From NCBI GenBank assembly GCA_025526915.1, contig JAHLKH010000098.1:32595-96594 (forward strand): 64,000 nucleotides of DNA. The letters run 5' to 3'. The DNA is from Entophlyctis helioformis (lineage: Eukaryota; Chytridiomycota; Chytridiomycetes; Chytridiales; Chytriomycetaceae). The position numbers and the translations under genes were made by a program. This document shows, in pieces, positions 47,800 to 58,266 of this stretch; position 1 is the stretch's first letter, and every line of letters starts with the position of its first letter. Under the pieces are notes generated by a model. The model worked only from the letters and a program-made list of their open reading frames with translations. It searched no databases and was not told the origin of the DNA.

Positions 47800-50700
47800 C
47801 TATTGGTCGATCGGGAGGTGCCCCGATTCATATTGTGCTGGTTGTGCTGCACGTGGAGTTGCATGTGCCTTGCTGGCTCGTGACCCGCGGACAGACCGTG
47901 TCCGTGGTGGAGGCGGCAGGACGATGGGCGGATCGGGTGGTCTTGGAGGCCGCTGGTTGACAGGCAGCTCAGGTACTGGAAGCTGCTGGACGACAGGCTG
48001 ACTGGCCTTTGTGTGCGTCAAGTAGAGCGGCCGCTCTCCATCGAGCAAATGCCCCAGTGCGACCATTCCGATGTTGGTGGCTCCAAGCACGTCTCGGTGG
48101 TAGACGGCCTTGCATGGTATGCACTCGTAGCGTCGCAGGTTGGTGCGGTTCTTGTCTGGGATCCGCTGCTTGCACTGCGGGCACATCTGGCTGGTCAGGT
48201 TCTCGTTGCAGCGGTAGATCTGTGTGTGTGTGGCATGATCGTGTGGTCAGTTGGTGCACAGATGGATGGATGGATGGACAGCGTGGCATCAGACGCACAT
48301 AGGCATATCCAGACGACCGCAGATGCCTGATGAGAAACTTCTCAAACACTGCATGCCGGCCACCTTGGCCTGTAAAGTCGATGCCAAATGCCCAGACAAC
48401 TGGGATGTTGTCCTCTGCCGGCTTTGTTTGGTCGAAGGGCAGGCCTTGAGACGCAGGAGATGCGCGCTTGCCAGTGGTCGATCCTGCCAGCTTCATGATG
48501 CCTTCAAGAGCATGTCCGCGATCAGACATGCTGTTGCTGCGCATGGAAAAACGCTCGGCCTTGACCTTCTGTGGAATGCCATGCCATGCCATGCCATCAG
48601 TGCAATCAGCAGGCGATCAAGCAGCATGGCGATCATGCCGATATGCATCCAGAAGCAGAGAAAACATACCTTTGCATTCAGGAATGGCGAGCAGTACGCC
48701 AAGCAGCGAAGATCCCAAAAGGCTCTCTCGCCTGCTGAGACGTCGGATCGGCATGCTTTGCCATCTTGAAGGCAATCGCCTCATGGATGTCGGCTGCCTT
48801 GGCATATCGGCATTGACCTGGCACAAGAGACAGGCGCTGTGAGTTGATCTGGTCAAGAGTGGCACAGAGTCATTGCATACATACCATCGCAGAAGTTCGC
48901 GCTCAGCTTGAAATAAGCCAGAGGAGAGCACATAGTTGGCCTCGAGCGTGTATGTGCCGGTATTGACGTTGAGCAGCATGCTGGACGCGCCAAACAGGTA
49001 CCGCTGGCCCCAGTCTAGACTGACAACGCGAACAGTCTGGTAGCCCTTTCGGCGAGCAGCTTGTTGGCATCAGCAACATCAGGTAGTCGCTGGGATGCAT
49101 TGAAGTTGCGCTTGGCCTGTCATGCCATGGCATGAGTGAGGGATGTGCAATGCATGTGCACCAATGCGCGAGGTTAGCATGCAAGTGACATACAAGGTTT
49201 GGCACTTTTGGCTTGGCAGCTGTGGATGGCATGTCAGTTGGTGTGGACAGCAAGTACGCGTCTGGATTGGCACAGCAACTCACATTCGCCGTTGAGGTAA
49301 TCAGGCACACAATCAGCCTCATTGGCAAGACTGGGAAGCTCGCATGAAGACGCCGTGTCGGGACCTGCGAAGCAAGGCGGCGGTTAGAATTGATGTGTGC
49401 ACCAAAGCATCCAAGCACGGCACATACTGCAAGGCGACTCTGGACGGTCTGTGCGATAATCGCGAACCAACTGGCCGACGCTGTATCCGTTCGAGATGAC
49501 ACTACTCATCCGTGTCCGTTTGGTTGGTCTCGCTGGGGGTAGAGCATCAACCGCAGCCTGGATGAAGTCCTTGCGCTCCTTGCCACGCAGACGCTGCTTC
49601 TTGGCCTCTTGCGTCGCCTTGGCTCTAGCCGCTTTCTTGGCCTTGGTGTTGGCTGCGTCCATTTCCGCTTCGGCTTCTGCCGGCGTTTGATACCGGCCTT
49701 TCTTGGGGCGGAGGCCGGGAAGCAGGACGTCCATGACGCAATTCTCGCGACTCGAGCTGAATGCCTTCTTGATCTCGCTGTCGGTTGACTTGAGTGTCAA
49801 CTTTTTCGAGCCAGGCTCTTTGAGAAAGGTGGATTGTTAGTATCAAATCATAAAAAGATGGCACAAACAGGCAGTGCAACTTACTGATCGCAGCAAGTAG
49901 CTCCTTTCGCAGTGCTTGCAAAGCAGGATCCTGCCCCTTGCTGTCGCGCTCCTTCTTTGTCCCCATCACAGACCAAAAGAGTGTCCTCTCTGTGATGAGA
50001 ACGAAAGGGTCGCAGCTTGCCGGCTGCGGGCAAAGCTTGATGCTCTGTCTCCCAGCGAGATTGCGCAGCGCATGGAACTTGCCGGGATGCGACAGCGACT
50101 CACTGAGCACAATCGCAGCGAGCTCGTCTAGCTCTGGAGGTAGCACGACAACGGCCTTGCCCTCTGTGGCTGAGGAAGAGCTGGATGCTGCGGCCTTCTT
50201 GCTGCGTGGCTTCTTTGGTGCGTCCTTGCCCTCCGTGGCTGGCGATGGGCTCGGCGCCGCGCTCTCGGTGGTGGCAGCCTTCCCGACACATGGCTTCTTG
50301 GCATCCTTGGCAGCGGCGGCCTTAGCAACGCGTGGCTTCTTGGCGGCTTTGGCAGCAGCACCGTTGGCAGCCGTGGCGTCCTTGGCAGTGGTGTCCTTGC
50401 CGACGCGTACCCTTGTCGGTGATTGAAGTGCTGGACGCGGTCCGCTTGTGGGTTGGCGCGGGGTCCTTGCCGACGCGTACCTTCTTGGCTACGCCGCCCT
50501 TGTCGGTGATTGAAGTGCTGGACGCGGTCCGCTTGTGGGTTGGCGCGGGGTCCTTGCCGACGCGTACCTTCTTGGCTACGCCGCCCTTGTCGGTGATTGA
50601 AGTGCTGGACGCGGTCCGCTTGTGGGTTGGCACGGCGTCCTCAGTGGCAGCCTTCCCAACGCGTGGCTTCTTGGTGGCTATGGCAGCAGCAAGCCTGGCG

Positions 50701-53700
50701 TCCCTGGTGGCTTTGGCAGCTGCATCCCTGACGGCTTTGGCAGCTGCACGCTCGGCGTCCCTGGCGGCTTTGGCAGCTGCACGCTCGGCGTCCCTGGCGG
50801 CTTTGGCAGCTGCACGCTCGGCGTCCTTGGCAGCTTTGGCAGCTGCGCGCTTGGCGTCCCTGACGGCTTTGGCAGCTGCGCGCTTGGCGTCCCTGGCGGC
50901 GTTGGCAGCTACACGCTTGGGATCCTTGGCGTCTGCGGCGTCCTTGGCAGCTTTGGCAGCAGCGCGCTTGGCGGCGTTGGCAGCAGCACGCTTGGCGGTC
51001 TCAGCGTCCCTGGCTTTCTTGATCAGGTACGTAGTCCACGCCGTCGCTTGCTTGGGAGTTGAACCGCGCACAAGCTTGAGGCACGCTGCAAACACCAGGT
51101 CGGACTGGCTTCCAATGTAGTGCTGCGCCAGCATGGCACACACACTCTTGGCGAGGTTGCTGAAGATATCATTCGCAGCTTCCGCGCAGAGGCTGCCGTC
51201 AAGCCTGTCTGGTAGAGCCGGCTCCTGCGCGACGGCTGGCGGCATTTTGGGCTGTGGTATGCCTTTCTTGATCGCATTGGCGTGCACCATGCCTCGCGTC
51301 CATGACCGGTGCATCATCAGCTGCATGGCCGTGACGAGCCACGCGTTGATCGTGCTCATATTGAGACCCGGCTGGGCCATCTGCTTGCCACTGAAAATGT
51401 ACGACAGGTGGCGCAGCATACAGGCCATGGACGTCTCGCCGCCAGAAGCGCTGCTGATGATCTCCGTGAGCAGCTGGTTCGCTGTTGGCACCGCCGGTGC
51501 TGCTCCTGGCTGCTCAGACTCGTCGGCGTCCTCGGCGTCCTCAGACTCGTCGGCGTCCTCAGACTCGTCGGCGTCCTCGATGTCCTCAATGTCCTCATAC
51601 TCGTCGGCGTCCTCGCTGTCCTTTGACTTCTTGACCCTCTCGTGCAGACATATCTCGAGTCTCGTGCCCGTGGCGAGTGGCACCGGATCGCCAAAGCGAG
51701 GATCGCTGCTCTCTGGGTTGTACAAACTTGAGCCATACATGATCCGCGCGTTGATGCCCTTTCTGAGCGTAAATCGGCCGGACAGGAAATCCTCCCTTGA
51801 CACGCCGCCGGGGCGGTTGGTGCGTCTGAGTTGCTGGGATCGTCGAGGGCTCTGATATCATCGTTGCTCAAGAAGCAGAACCCGGTCTGCTTTTCTTGGA
51901 ACCACTGGTAAACGTGGTATTTTGGCGGGAGGGGCGCGTCTTGAACGATCTCGAGGAGCTCTTCAAGGACGGCACCAATGACGATAAGGCCGGCCTGCCG
52001 AGTACCGACGGTGAACGAGTACACACGGGTAAACTTGTCCTCGACGATCAGATCCCGCGTCCATGTCTCTGGCGTCTTCCTGCCATGAAGGCCATGGAAT
52101 CTGACGCGCAATGGATCACTCGAGGTAAGGTCCTGCACACCACGCCAAGCTGCCAGTCAGTACATGCAACGCCATGCATGCAGGCAGAATGGCGATCCTA
52201 AATCGTACCTCGTATAGCACTCTCATGCCACAACGATCAGCCGCGTCCACAGCGGGTCGATCGGTCGCGTCCACAGCGGGTAGATTGGTTGCGCCTCCTT
52301 TTGATTGCCGCACCTTGTCGCCGATGGCCGCAAGGAGTGTTATGAATCGCGCGGTAACGATCTGGCTCATCTTTCTGAGCTTCAGCTGTAGTGCCCGTCG
52401 TGAGCGAATGACGACTCTACCAAAACACGCATGTCAGCAAGTGCTCTCACGGCACATCGCACAGCATACATCACTTACACTCGCGTTGTGCCAGAAGGAA
52501 ACCTGCGGTGCTGCAGGCCTGACCTTTGCCTGTTGGTCTTCGCGGCCTTCTTTGCCTCAGTATCTACAGCTTCCGTTTCGCTCTTCTTTTTGAGCTTGGC
52601 GAGCATGGCTGGCGTGAGAGGGCGTGGTGCCTGCAGAGGTTGGATGGCAACATGAGCAATGCATTCCGAGTGCACAAAATACATATGCAAGCATCAATGG
52701 TACATCAGAACTAACCGTCGTCTGGGTGTCTGCAGCTCGATTGAGAGAAAAGACAACCCGCTGTGCTTGTCCAGGCCAACAGTTGGTAGATGACCATTTA
52801 CGCTTGGGCGGCGTTGGCGGTTGAAGCCCCTGTCAATTGGAAAAATGAGCGACTGCACCAAGTCATCACATGCACACACGGCCAGTGTAGACAGAGACGC
52901 ACCGATGCCTGCTCGATGATCGACTTTAGCAGAGCAATAGCCTCGGCTGCTGCTCGACAAGTGTCACTGGTTGGCCCTTCGTTTGAGCTTTCAGGTCTTT
53001 CAGCTGTTTTATGGCCCTGTCGCGGATTTCGGCAAAGGTCTTTGAGGAAACGCGGCGGGTGTTGATCTTGCCTTGATACTTGGGTTTCTGCTTGTTTTTC
53101 TGCGTTTCTGGTACTAAAGTAGCACATTCGACAAAGGCAGCACTGTGAGTGGATGGTGTCAAGTCATTCTGATGCAAGCAGCACGTACTTGGAGTTGATG
53201 AATGCTCAAAGGGTACGCATGGAGGATACACGATCTTGTTCAGCTGGTTCTGCATCACCAAAGCGACAGTCTGTTCGATGGACAGTGGATTGGGTTAGAC
53301 ACTTCAAGGCAAGAAATGCACATGAGTCCAAGTCATGCAGAAACTTACGGTTGCATGCTGAATGGCCCAAGCTGGTTTGTTGAGCAACGTGCGCGCTTCC
53401 CGTACAGGAGGCTTCTTGCAGGCAAGCGCTACAAGTCGCGCGCTTGCCGCCCGGCTGATCCTCGCCAGAATGTCGCGGCCCGCGACTCCGCCATGATTGC
53501 CAGAGAGACGGCCCGCCGCGTGCTTGACAATGCAGTCAAATGCGATCGGGCAGCCGTTGACCTGCTCAAACGCGGTGTCCATTTGCTCGCTGCTGACAAT
53601 GGTCTCGAGGTGCCGGTTGATGTCGCTCTGCGTCAGATGCACGACGTTGGAGTCTGGGTGTCGTTCTTGCCAGTTGGAGTGGGTCAGGAGGCAGCCGTCA

Positions 53701-55305
53701 TGTCGCTGGCAACTGCATCACGATCCAAAAGTTGCATCAAGGACAGGAGAACAGAGTCAGCAATGCGAGAACCTGCAGAGATCGCATGCATGAGTACCTT
53801 GGTTGAGCTGCGGCGGTCTTGACGGCAGCCTTGCCGCTGTCATTCCATGTGGTGATAGATGGTCAGTACAGTGCTCTGCATGCAAATGCATCAACAGTGC
53901 CGCGTGCTTGACCGATCGCGCAATGACTTGCCTCTGCCCTTGCGCATCGCGAGATTGACCGCTGCTTCTGCTTGGGGCTTTGAACGCCGCGCGGAAGCTC
54001 CTGACTCGTCGAGGTAAACGAAAACGTCAAAGGCGTTGAGAAATGCCTTGGCGAGGTCCTCGCCTCCGATTGGCAACAAGTCCTTGACGTACGCGTCCCT
54101 GAGGCCCGTCAGGAAGTCGTCGGAAAACTTGCGGTTGCGGAGGCGATCACGGAAGCCGGCCAGATCCGTGTTTTCCTTGCTTATCACGCCATCAACGTAC
54201 TCGTTAATGAACTTGGCACCAAAACCAATGCCTGCAAGATGATGTGAGTGGCAACGCATGTTAGTCGGCATCGCAGCATGGATGACAATACAGAGCATGA
54301 AGCCAGGAATCGCACGCACCACGCCCGTAGCAATCGAAAAAGTCATTCTTGGCGAATGCAGCTAGAGTTTGGCAAGAGCCATCGAACTCGTACACTCCCA
54401 TGGCTGACGCAGTGGACGGGATACCTGCATGGTTATAAGACCGGATCTCGCTGTCACGTCCCTTGCGCATGCTCATCGTGATGACAGGGCAGCGGCCGTC
54501 GCAGTGCATCACCAAGTCCGAGTCGTTGGCGATAACCACCATTGGTGTGTCGCTGTTGCAAGATGAAGACTGTTAGCCGTCAATCAAAACATACAGTTGC
54601 GATGGCGGTCAATACCTTGGATTTCTTGCATACTCGGCTGCGCACCGGGCGATGCAAACGTCCGCCTCGTGGTCACACCAATGAGCCGTATGCTGTGGCT
54701 TGGTCTCGAGGATCTCCGCGATCGCCTCGTAAATACGCTGCTTGTCGTCGTGCGTGAGCGTGAACGAACGTCGCAGCGCCTGTCTGTCTTTCCTGGATCA
54801 TTGATGGTTAGTTAGAATCGCCTCGATGTGGCATGAAGAAGTGGACGCACCTGGTCAAGTGTTTCGATCTCTTGCACTTGCCGCGTTTGCGAATGCACCG
54901 CAGAACAGTGGCCACCCCATTCAGGACCTTAACGGCACGGTGCCTGTGCTCGATCTTAAGCCCAGAGTCGCCGTGCTGACCGTCAACATGAAAGACGTAT
55001 GTGTGCTTGTCGCCGAACTTGCCAATGAACGACTCGAGTACTGGCTCGAGGACTGACTTTCGTTCGGCCATGGATGGTTGTAGATCAGGCCTTCCTTGCC
55101 CGATAAAGTACGCAAAGAAGACGCTCATCACATCGACGTGGACGATGCCGCAAGTGCTGGGTGTGGCCGTGTTGGTGTCGCTCGGATCTCGTGGCGGTTG
55201 TGCATTGTCCAACACAAATGTCAACGCCGAGGACCAAGGCACGTCCTTGTGTACGACGACGGCCTTTGCCTTCCTGGAATGTGCAGACTGGCCGATGATG
55301 CCCAT
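47800..55305 (-). CDS. Giant fusion nuclease: FEN/XPG-like PIN domain plus TnpB/Fanzor-like RuvC with zinc ribbon
   Basis: About 19 exons, roughly 2,090 residues. Exon ends: 55305-54851, 54792-54616, 54552-54320, 54231-53932, 53875-53798, 53772-53349, 53270-53189, 53142-52903, 52829-52716, 52630-52479, 52416-52209, 52132-49885, 49817-49428, 49364-49284, 49219-49194, 49116-48885, 48817-48670, 48568-48299, 48219-47800. PIN part: IVHVDVMSVFFAYF (D58), YVFHVDGQ (D108), HEADVCIAR (E194, D196), VVIANDSDLV (D221, D223), then the H2TH-like AKNDFFDCYGRGIGFGAKF. Middle: an acidic stretch, 11-residue Lys/Ala repeats and a 29-residue repeat. C-terminal part: RuvC-I-like VVSLDWGQRYLFGAS, AFWDLRCLAYCSPFLNAK, VVWAFGIDFTGQGGRH, then NENLTSQMCPQC, RRYECIPCKAVYHRDVLGAT (zinc ribbon and RuvC-III Asp). 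Exon 4 ends at a GC donor (AG|GCAAGT). Seven or eight one-base frame changes remain. One gene rather than two is inferred from unbroken splice phases around 53.1-52.1 kb. Confidence 0.72.
50412..50650 (-). repeat. 87-bp (29-residue) tandem repeat in the fusion nuclease linker
   Basis: Three units start at 50412, 50499 and 50586 with an exact 87-bp period. The protein unit begins PTHKRTASSTSITDKG and continues with VAKKVRVGKDPA. The copy nearest the C terminus lacks a few residues and carries a frame change. The basic KKVR and HKR clusters could serve as nuclear localisation signals. Confidence 0.9.
50690..51010 (-). repeat. 33-bp (11-residue) Ala/Lys/Arg/Asp coding repeats
   Basis: Units such as KAARDAERAAA and KAAKDAERAAA follow one another with an 11-residue period, predicting a long straight charged helix (hendecad-like). 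It precedes the 29-residue repeats in the same protein. Confidence 0.9.
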
Positions 55306-55310
55306 GTTGT

Positions 55311-55390
55311 GCGTGTGTGCGTGTGCGGTTGCTGATCGTGCGTGCGTGCGTGTGTGCGCAGTTGCTGATCGTGCGTGTGCGTGTGCGTGT

Positions 55391-55435
<45 letters not shown>

Positions 55436-55515
55436 AGTTGCTGATCGTGCGTGCGCGGCTGCTGATTGTGCGCGTGTGTGTGCGAGTGCGTGTGCGGTTG
55501 CTGATCGTGCAGAAC
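55311..55515. repeat. Minisatellite just upstream of the fusion nuclease start
   Basis: At least five copies of GTTGCTGATCGTGC or close variants (55328, 55361, 55436, 55459, 55496), separated by GTGCGTGT runs including a long (GT)n at 55388-55434. It starts six bases upstream of the ATG, so it would be leader or promoter. Confidence 0.88.
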
Positions 55516-57505
55516 TCCTCGGCCTGAAAGCTCAATCAGACAGTTGCAGAGTGTCGCGGAAAGTTCGAAATCGCTTCTCCATTCCTTGAGGCGAGCAGCC
55601 CGATGGAACAATGGACAAAGGGCTCCACGCCTCGTCCTCCATGAGCATGGCCGTGGATGGCAAGCTGGGCTCGGCACAAGGCATTTGTTCCCTTTGGCCG
55701 AGCACAATGATTGGACGCCACTGGTCGCCAAATTTAATATCATTTTCATTGTTCTTGGCCAGTCACTCTGAGCAGCGAACAGATGGCATTGATGCGGATC
55801 GTCTCTGCTTTGAGGCTGGCTTACAGCCCATCTTGAAGGGTATGGCTTGATGGCCACTGGGCAGCATACCAAGGGCCATCCTGCTTGTGGCAGTCTCGAC
55901 TGGTGACAGCCGGCATTCTTCTGCAGAGACAACCGCGTCACAGCAGACCTTGACGTCTTGGTTGATGCTGGAGTGCGATGGCGCGCACAATGGCGCACGC
56001 GTCGGTAGAAGCGCCACCCCTCTTGAAACAGGCAGTGATCTAAGGGTTGGTGGCACCCAGAGCGCCACGCCCATTGTCAAGTTGAAGTGGCTTCTGAGAT
56101 CATCAACCCAGATCGCCTCGATTCCACGATGCTCATAGGTTGAATCTGCAACCAAAGGCTTGCTTGATGCTCAACGGCGGTTGGATGCTGGCATGGCAGC
56201 CACAGCACTGGTTGCCCATCCAGCCTTGTTCATAGGGTCCATGCCGCAGTTGGAATCACCAAGTGCGCATGGAATTGCTAGATCTCATCCGTGTGAATAC
56301 CTCCAACCTGATGCCCAGCCCTCCTTTGTGCTCTGAGCAGTACTGAGATGCGCCATATCGCTATCTGGCTCCTTGGAACAGAGATTGCCAACCAACACCA
56401 TGACAATCCTCCAATCTTTGACCGAGTAGTCATCCCAGATCTCACAAATGTGTCGCACTTTCTTGTGATGATGGTGCAAGGCGAGTTTCTCCTTGGGCAC
56501 AGTGTCTTCATTGCCGACTTTGGATGCTGTTGACTTCAGTCGCCAGCAGGTCTGAGACGACTTGTTCTTTGCAGCCTGCAGTCGATCAGCCCTTTGTTGT
56601 TGACCGAGACTGTGCATGCTGCTCGTCATTGCATTCGCGGGCATGCTGACAAGCCAGGTGGGCGTGGCTGTTGGCTGTGGATGACGGGGTGCGACGGCAT
56701 CGTGCCTTGAATGCAAGACTTGCTGATTATCTGCGCTGCTGGCTGTTGCAAAGACACTCGTCGCTGTGACCTTGCTGTCTACACAAAGGCAGCCAGGACA
56801 GAGGTTGACATGAGTGGCAGAATTGCTGCAGGCATTCTGTGTGTATCGCCTCGACAGTTCTCAAAGTCAGACCAAGCCAAGCGCGATGCCTTACAGCAGC
56901 TCGACGATACGCGCAGCTCAACGATCGCCGAGTGATCCATCCATGTCCTCGTTGGTGAGCTCGTCTGCCTCTTGTGCGATGGCTGTCAACAGTTGCGACT
57001 CTGTTGACACTGTGTGCCTTGACAATCTCGACGACGACAAGGACCTTGCGGACGAGCCTGGACAGCCAACCGTTGCTGTAGCTGCCACGCCAACAGCCAG
57101 CCGCCAAAGAGCGACAAGCAAGCGGAAGAGAGCAGCAGCAGATGCCAGTGCGTCTGTGTCGGCTGTGACATCGCCGTTCGGACATTGCAGCAGGCAGCCC
57201 CAGCAGCACACACAAGTGCGCCGACTGGACGCAGAAGGCCAACAGCTGCAACAGGCAGTCGCACGAGAGTTCTTCGTGACACTACCAACACGCAACCAAC
57301 TGCTGCCCCTGGGCAGGCTCAGCAGTCCACAAGCCAGCGCCAAAGCGACTACGCTGAGAAGGCATCGACTGTAGGCTGCTCAGAGTGACTGGGAATCCGG
57401 ACAAGAATATGAAATTGGATTCAAAAAGTCTGAAAATTGGATGCCAAATTGAACAAAATTCGAGGCAAACCAGCCGGCCAATCAGGTGCCGGCGCAAGGT
57501 TTTCT
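55516..57505. other. Two kilobases with unassigned open frames
   Basis: Several stretches look coding but cannot be assigned. Minus strand 56716-56285 contains HHHKKVRHICEIWDDYSVKD and VKDWRIVMVLVGNLCSK; minus strand near 56155-55770 contains GIEAIWVDDLRSHFNLTMGV; plus strand 56886-57374 contains an acidic-to-basic segment (NLDDDKDLADEPGQ, SRQRATSKRKRAAADA). The opposite strand of the last one is also open (QLLTAIAQEADELTNEDMDG), so strand is undecided. None has a convincing start or splice structure. They could be remnants linked to the neighbouring nuclease gene. Confidence 0.35.
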
Positions 57506-58177
57506 ATGGGAACGAAATCAATTACCCCCCCCTCGCTCGCCTCATCGCCGTCGCTGATGATGGCGTCGCCGGCACTTCCACCACGCCTGAGACCGCAGTT
57601 TGCGTCATCGCAGGCCTCCATCTGCAGCGTCGACTCCTCAAGGAGCAGCGTCTCGAGCGCTGGTGCGACCGTGACTCTCCGCCACGAGCTCGACGCAGTC
57701 CTTGCCTCGCCCGTTTGGAGGCGCGCCTTTTCCCGCTTCCTCGCCCGCGAACACTGCTCCGAGAATCTGCTGTTTCTGCGTGCAGTCGACTGCTTCCACG
57801 AGTCCTTCTCGCCCGAGTCGCTGTCGGCCGTGCCCGCCCATGTGCTGGCAGCCACATCGCACAGTCGCGCTCAGTACATTCTCCTCCAGTTCCTCGAAGC
57901 GGGGTCGGCCAACGAGATCAACCTGCCGTCCAAGCAGCGCAATGTGGCCGTGGCCGCCATCCGCGCGGCTCTCCAAAGCGGCAAGGCCGTGCCGGCCGAC
58001 GTCTTTGACCATTCGTACGAGCATATTGTAGAGATGCTAGCACAAGACCAGCTGCGCAAGTTTAAAAAGTCGGATCTGTACACCAAGGCTGCTGCATCAG
58101 CCACTAATCCTGTATTGCCGTCCCTTTCTAATCTCACCCACTCGTCGTCTCGATCTTCTCTGTCGTCGTTGCAATGA
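57506..58177 (+). CDS. RGS-domain protein
   Basis: Single exon, 223 residues. An ATG at 57506 (MGTKSITPPSLASSPSL) is preferred; the frame opens earlier only with a TTG. Ser-rich N terminus, then an RGS fold: TLRHELDAVLASPVWRRAF, SRFLAREHCSENLLFLRAV, then HSRAQYILLQFLEAGSANEI, LPSKQRN, PADVFDHSYEHIVEMLAQDQ, LRKFKKSDLYTKA, ending in a Ser-rich tail. These match the nine-helix RGS core (the N-E-I-N-L and F-D-x-A/S-x-x-x-I positions). Family role: GTPase-activating protein for heterotrimeric G-alpha subunits. The stop overlaps the ATG of a longer upstream frame of the next gene, but its real start is probably 90 bp further on. Confidence 0.88.
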   Translation: MGTKSITPPSLASSPSLMMASPALPPRLRPQFASSQASICSVDSSRSSVSSAGATVTLRHELDAVLASPVWRRAFSRFLAREHCSENLLFLRAVDCFHESFSPESLSAVPAHVLAATSHSRAQYILLQFLEAGSANEINLPSKQRNVAVAAIRAALQSGKAVPADVFDHSYEHIVEMLAQDQLRKFKKSDLYTKAAASATNPVLPSLSNLTHSSSRSSLSSLQ

Positions 58178-58266
58178 AGCTTGTCGGTGGTGGTGCCTTG
58201 CATTGGCCGGCATATCATCATATCATCGTCAGTTCACCCTTCACCCTTAAACGCGAGATTCAGGTG

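Noticed and set aside
50412..50650. Regular 87-bp repeats considered as a CRISPR-like array
   Set aside because: Units are contiguous without unique spacers and are translated in frame within a eukaryotic gene.
55388..55434. Long (GT)n run considered as Z-DNA or coding His/Thr repeat
   Set aside because: Simple microsatellite; the frame through it is open only because of composition.
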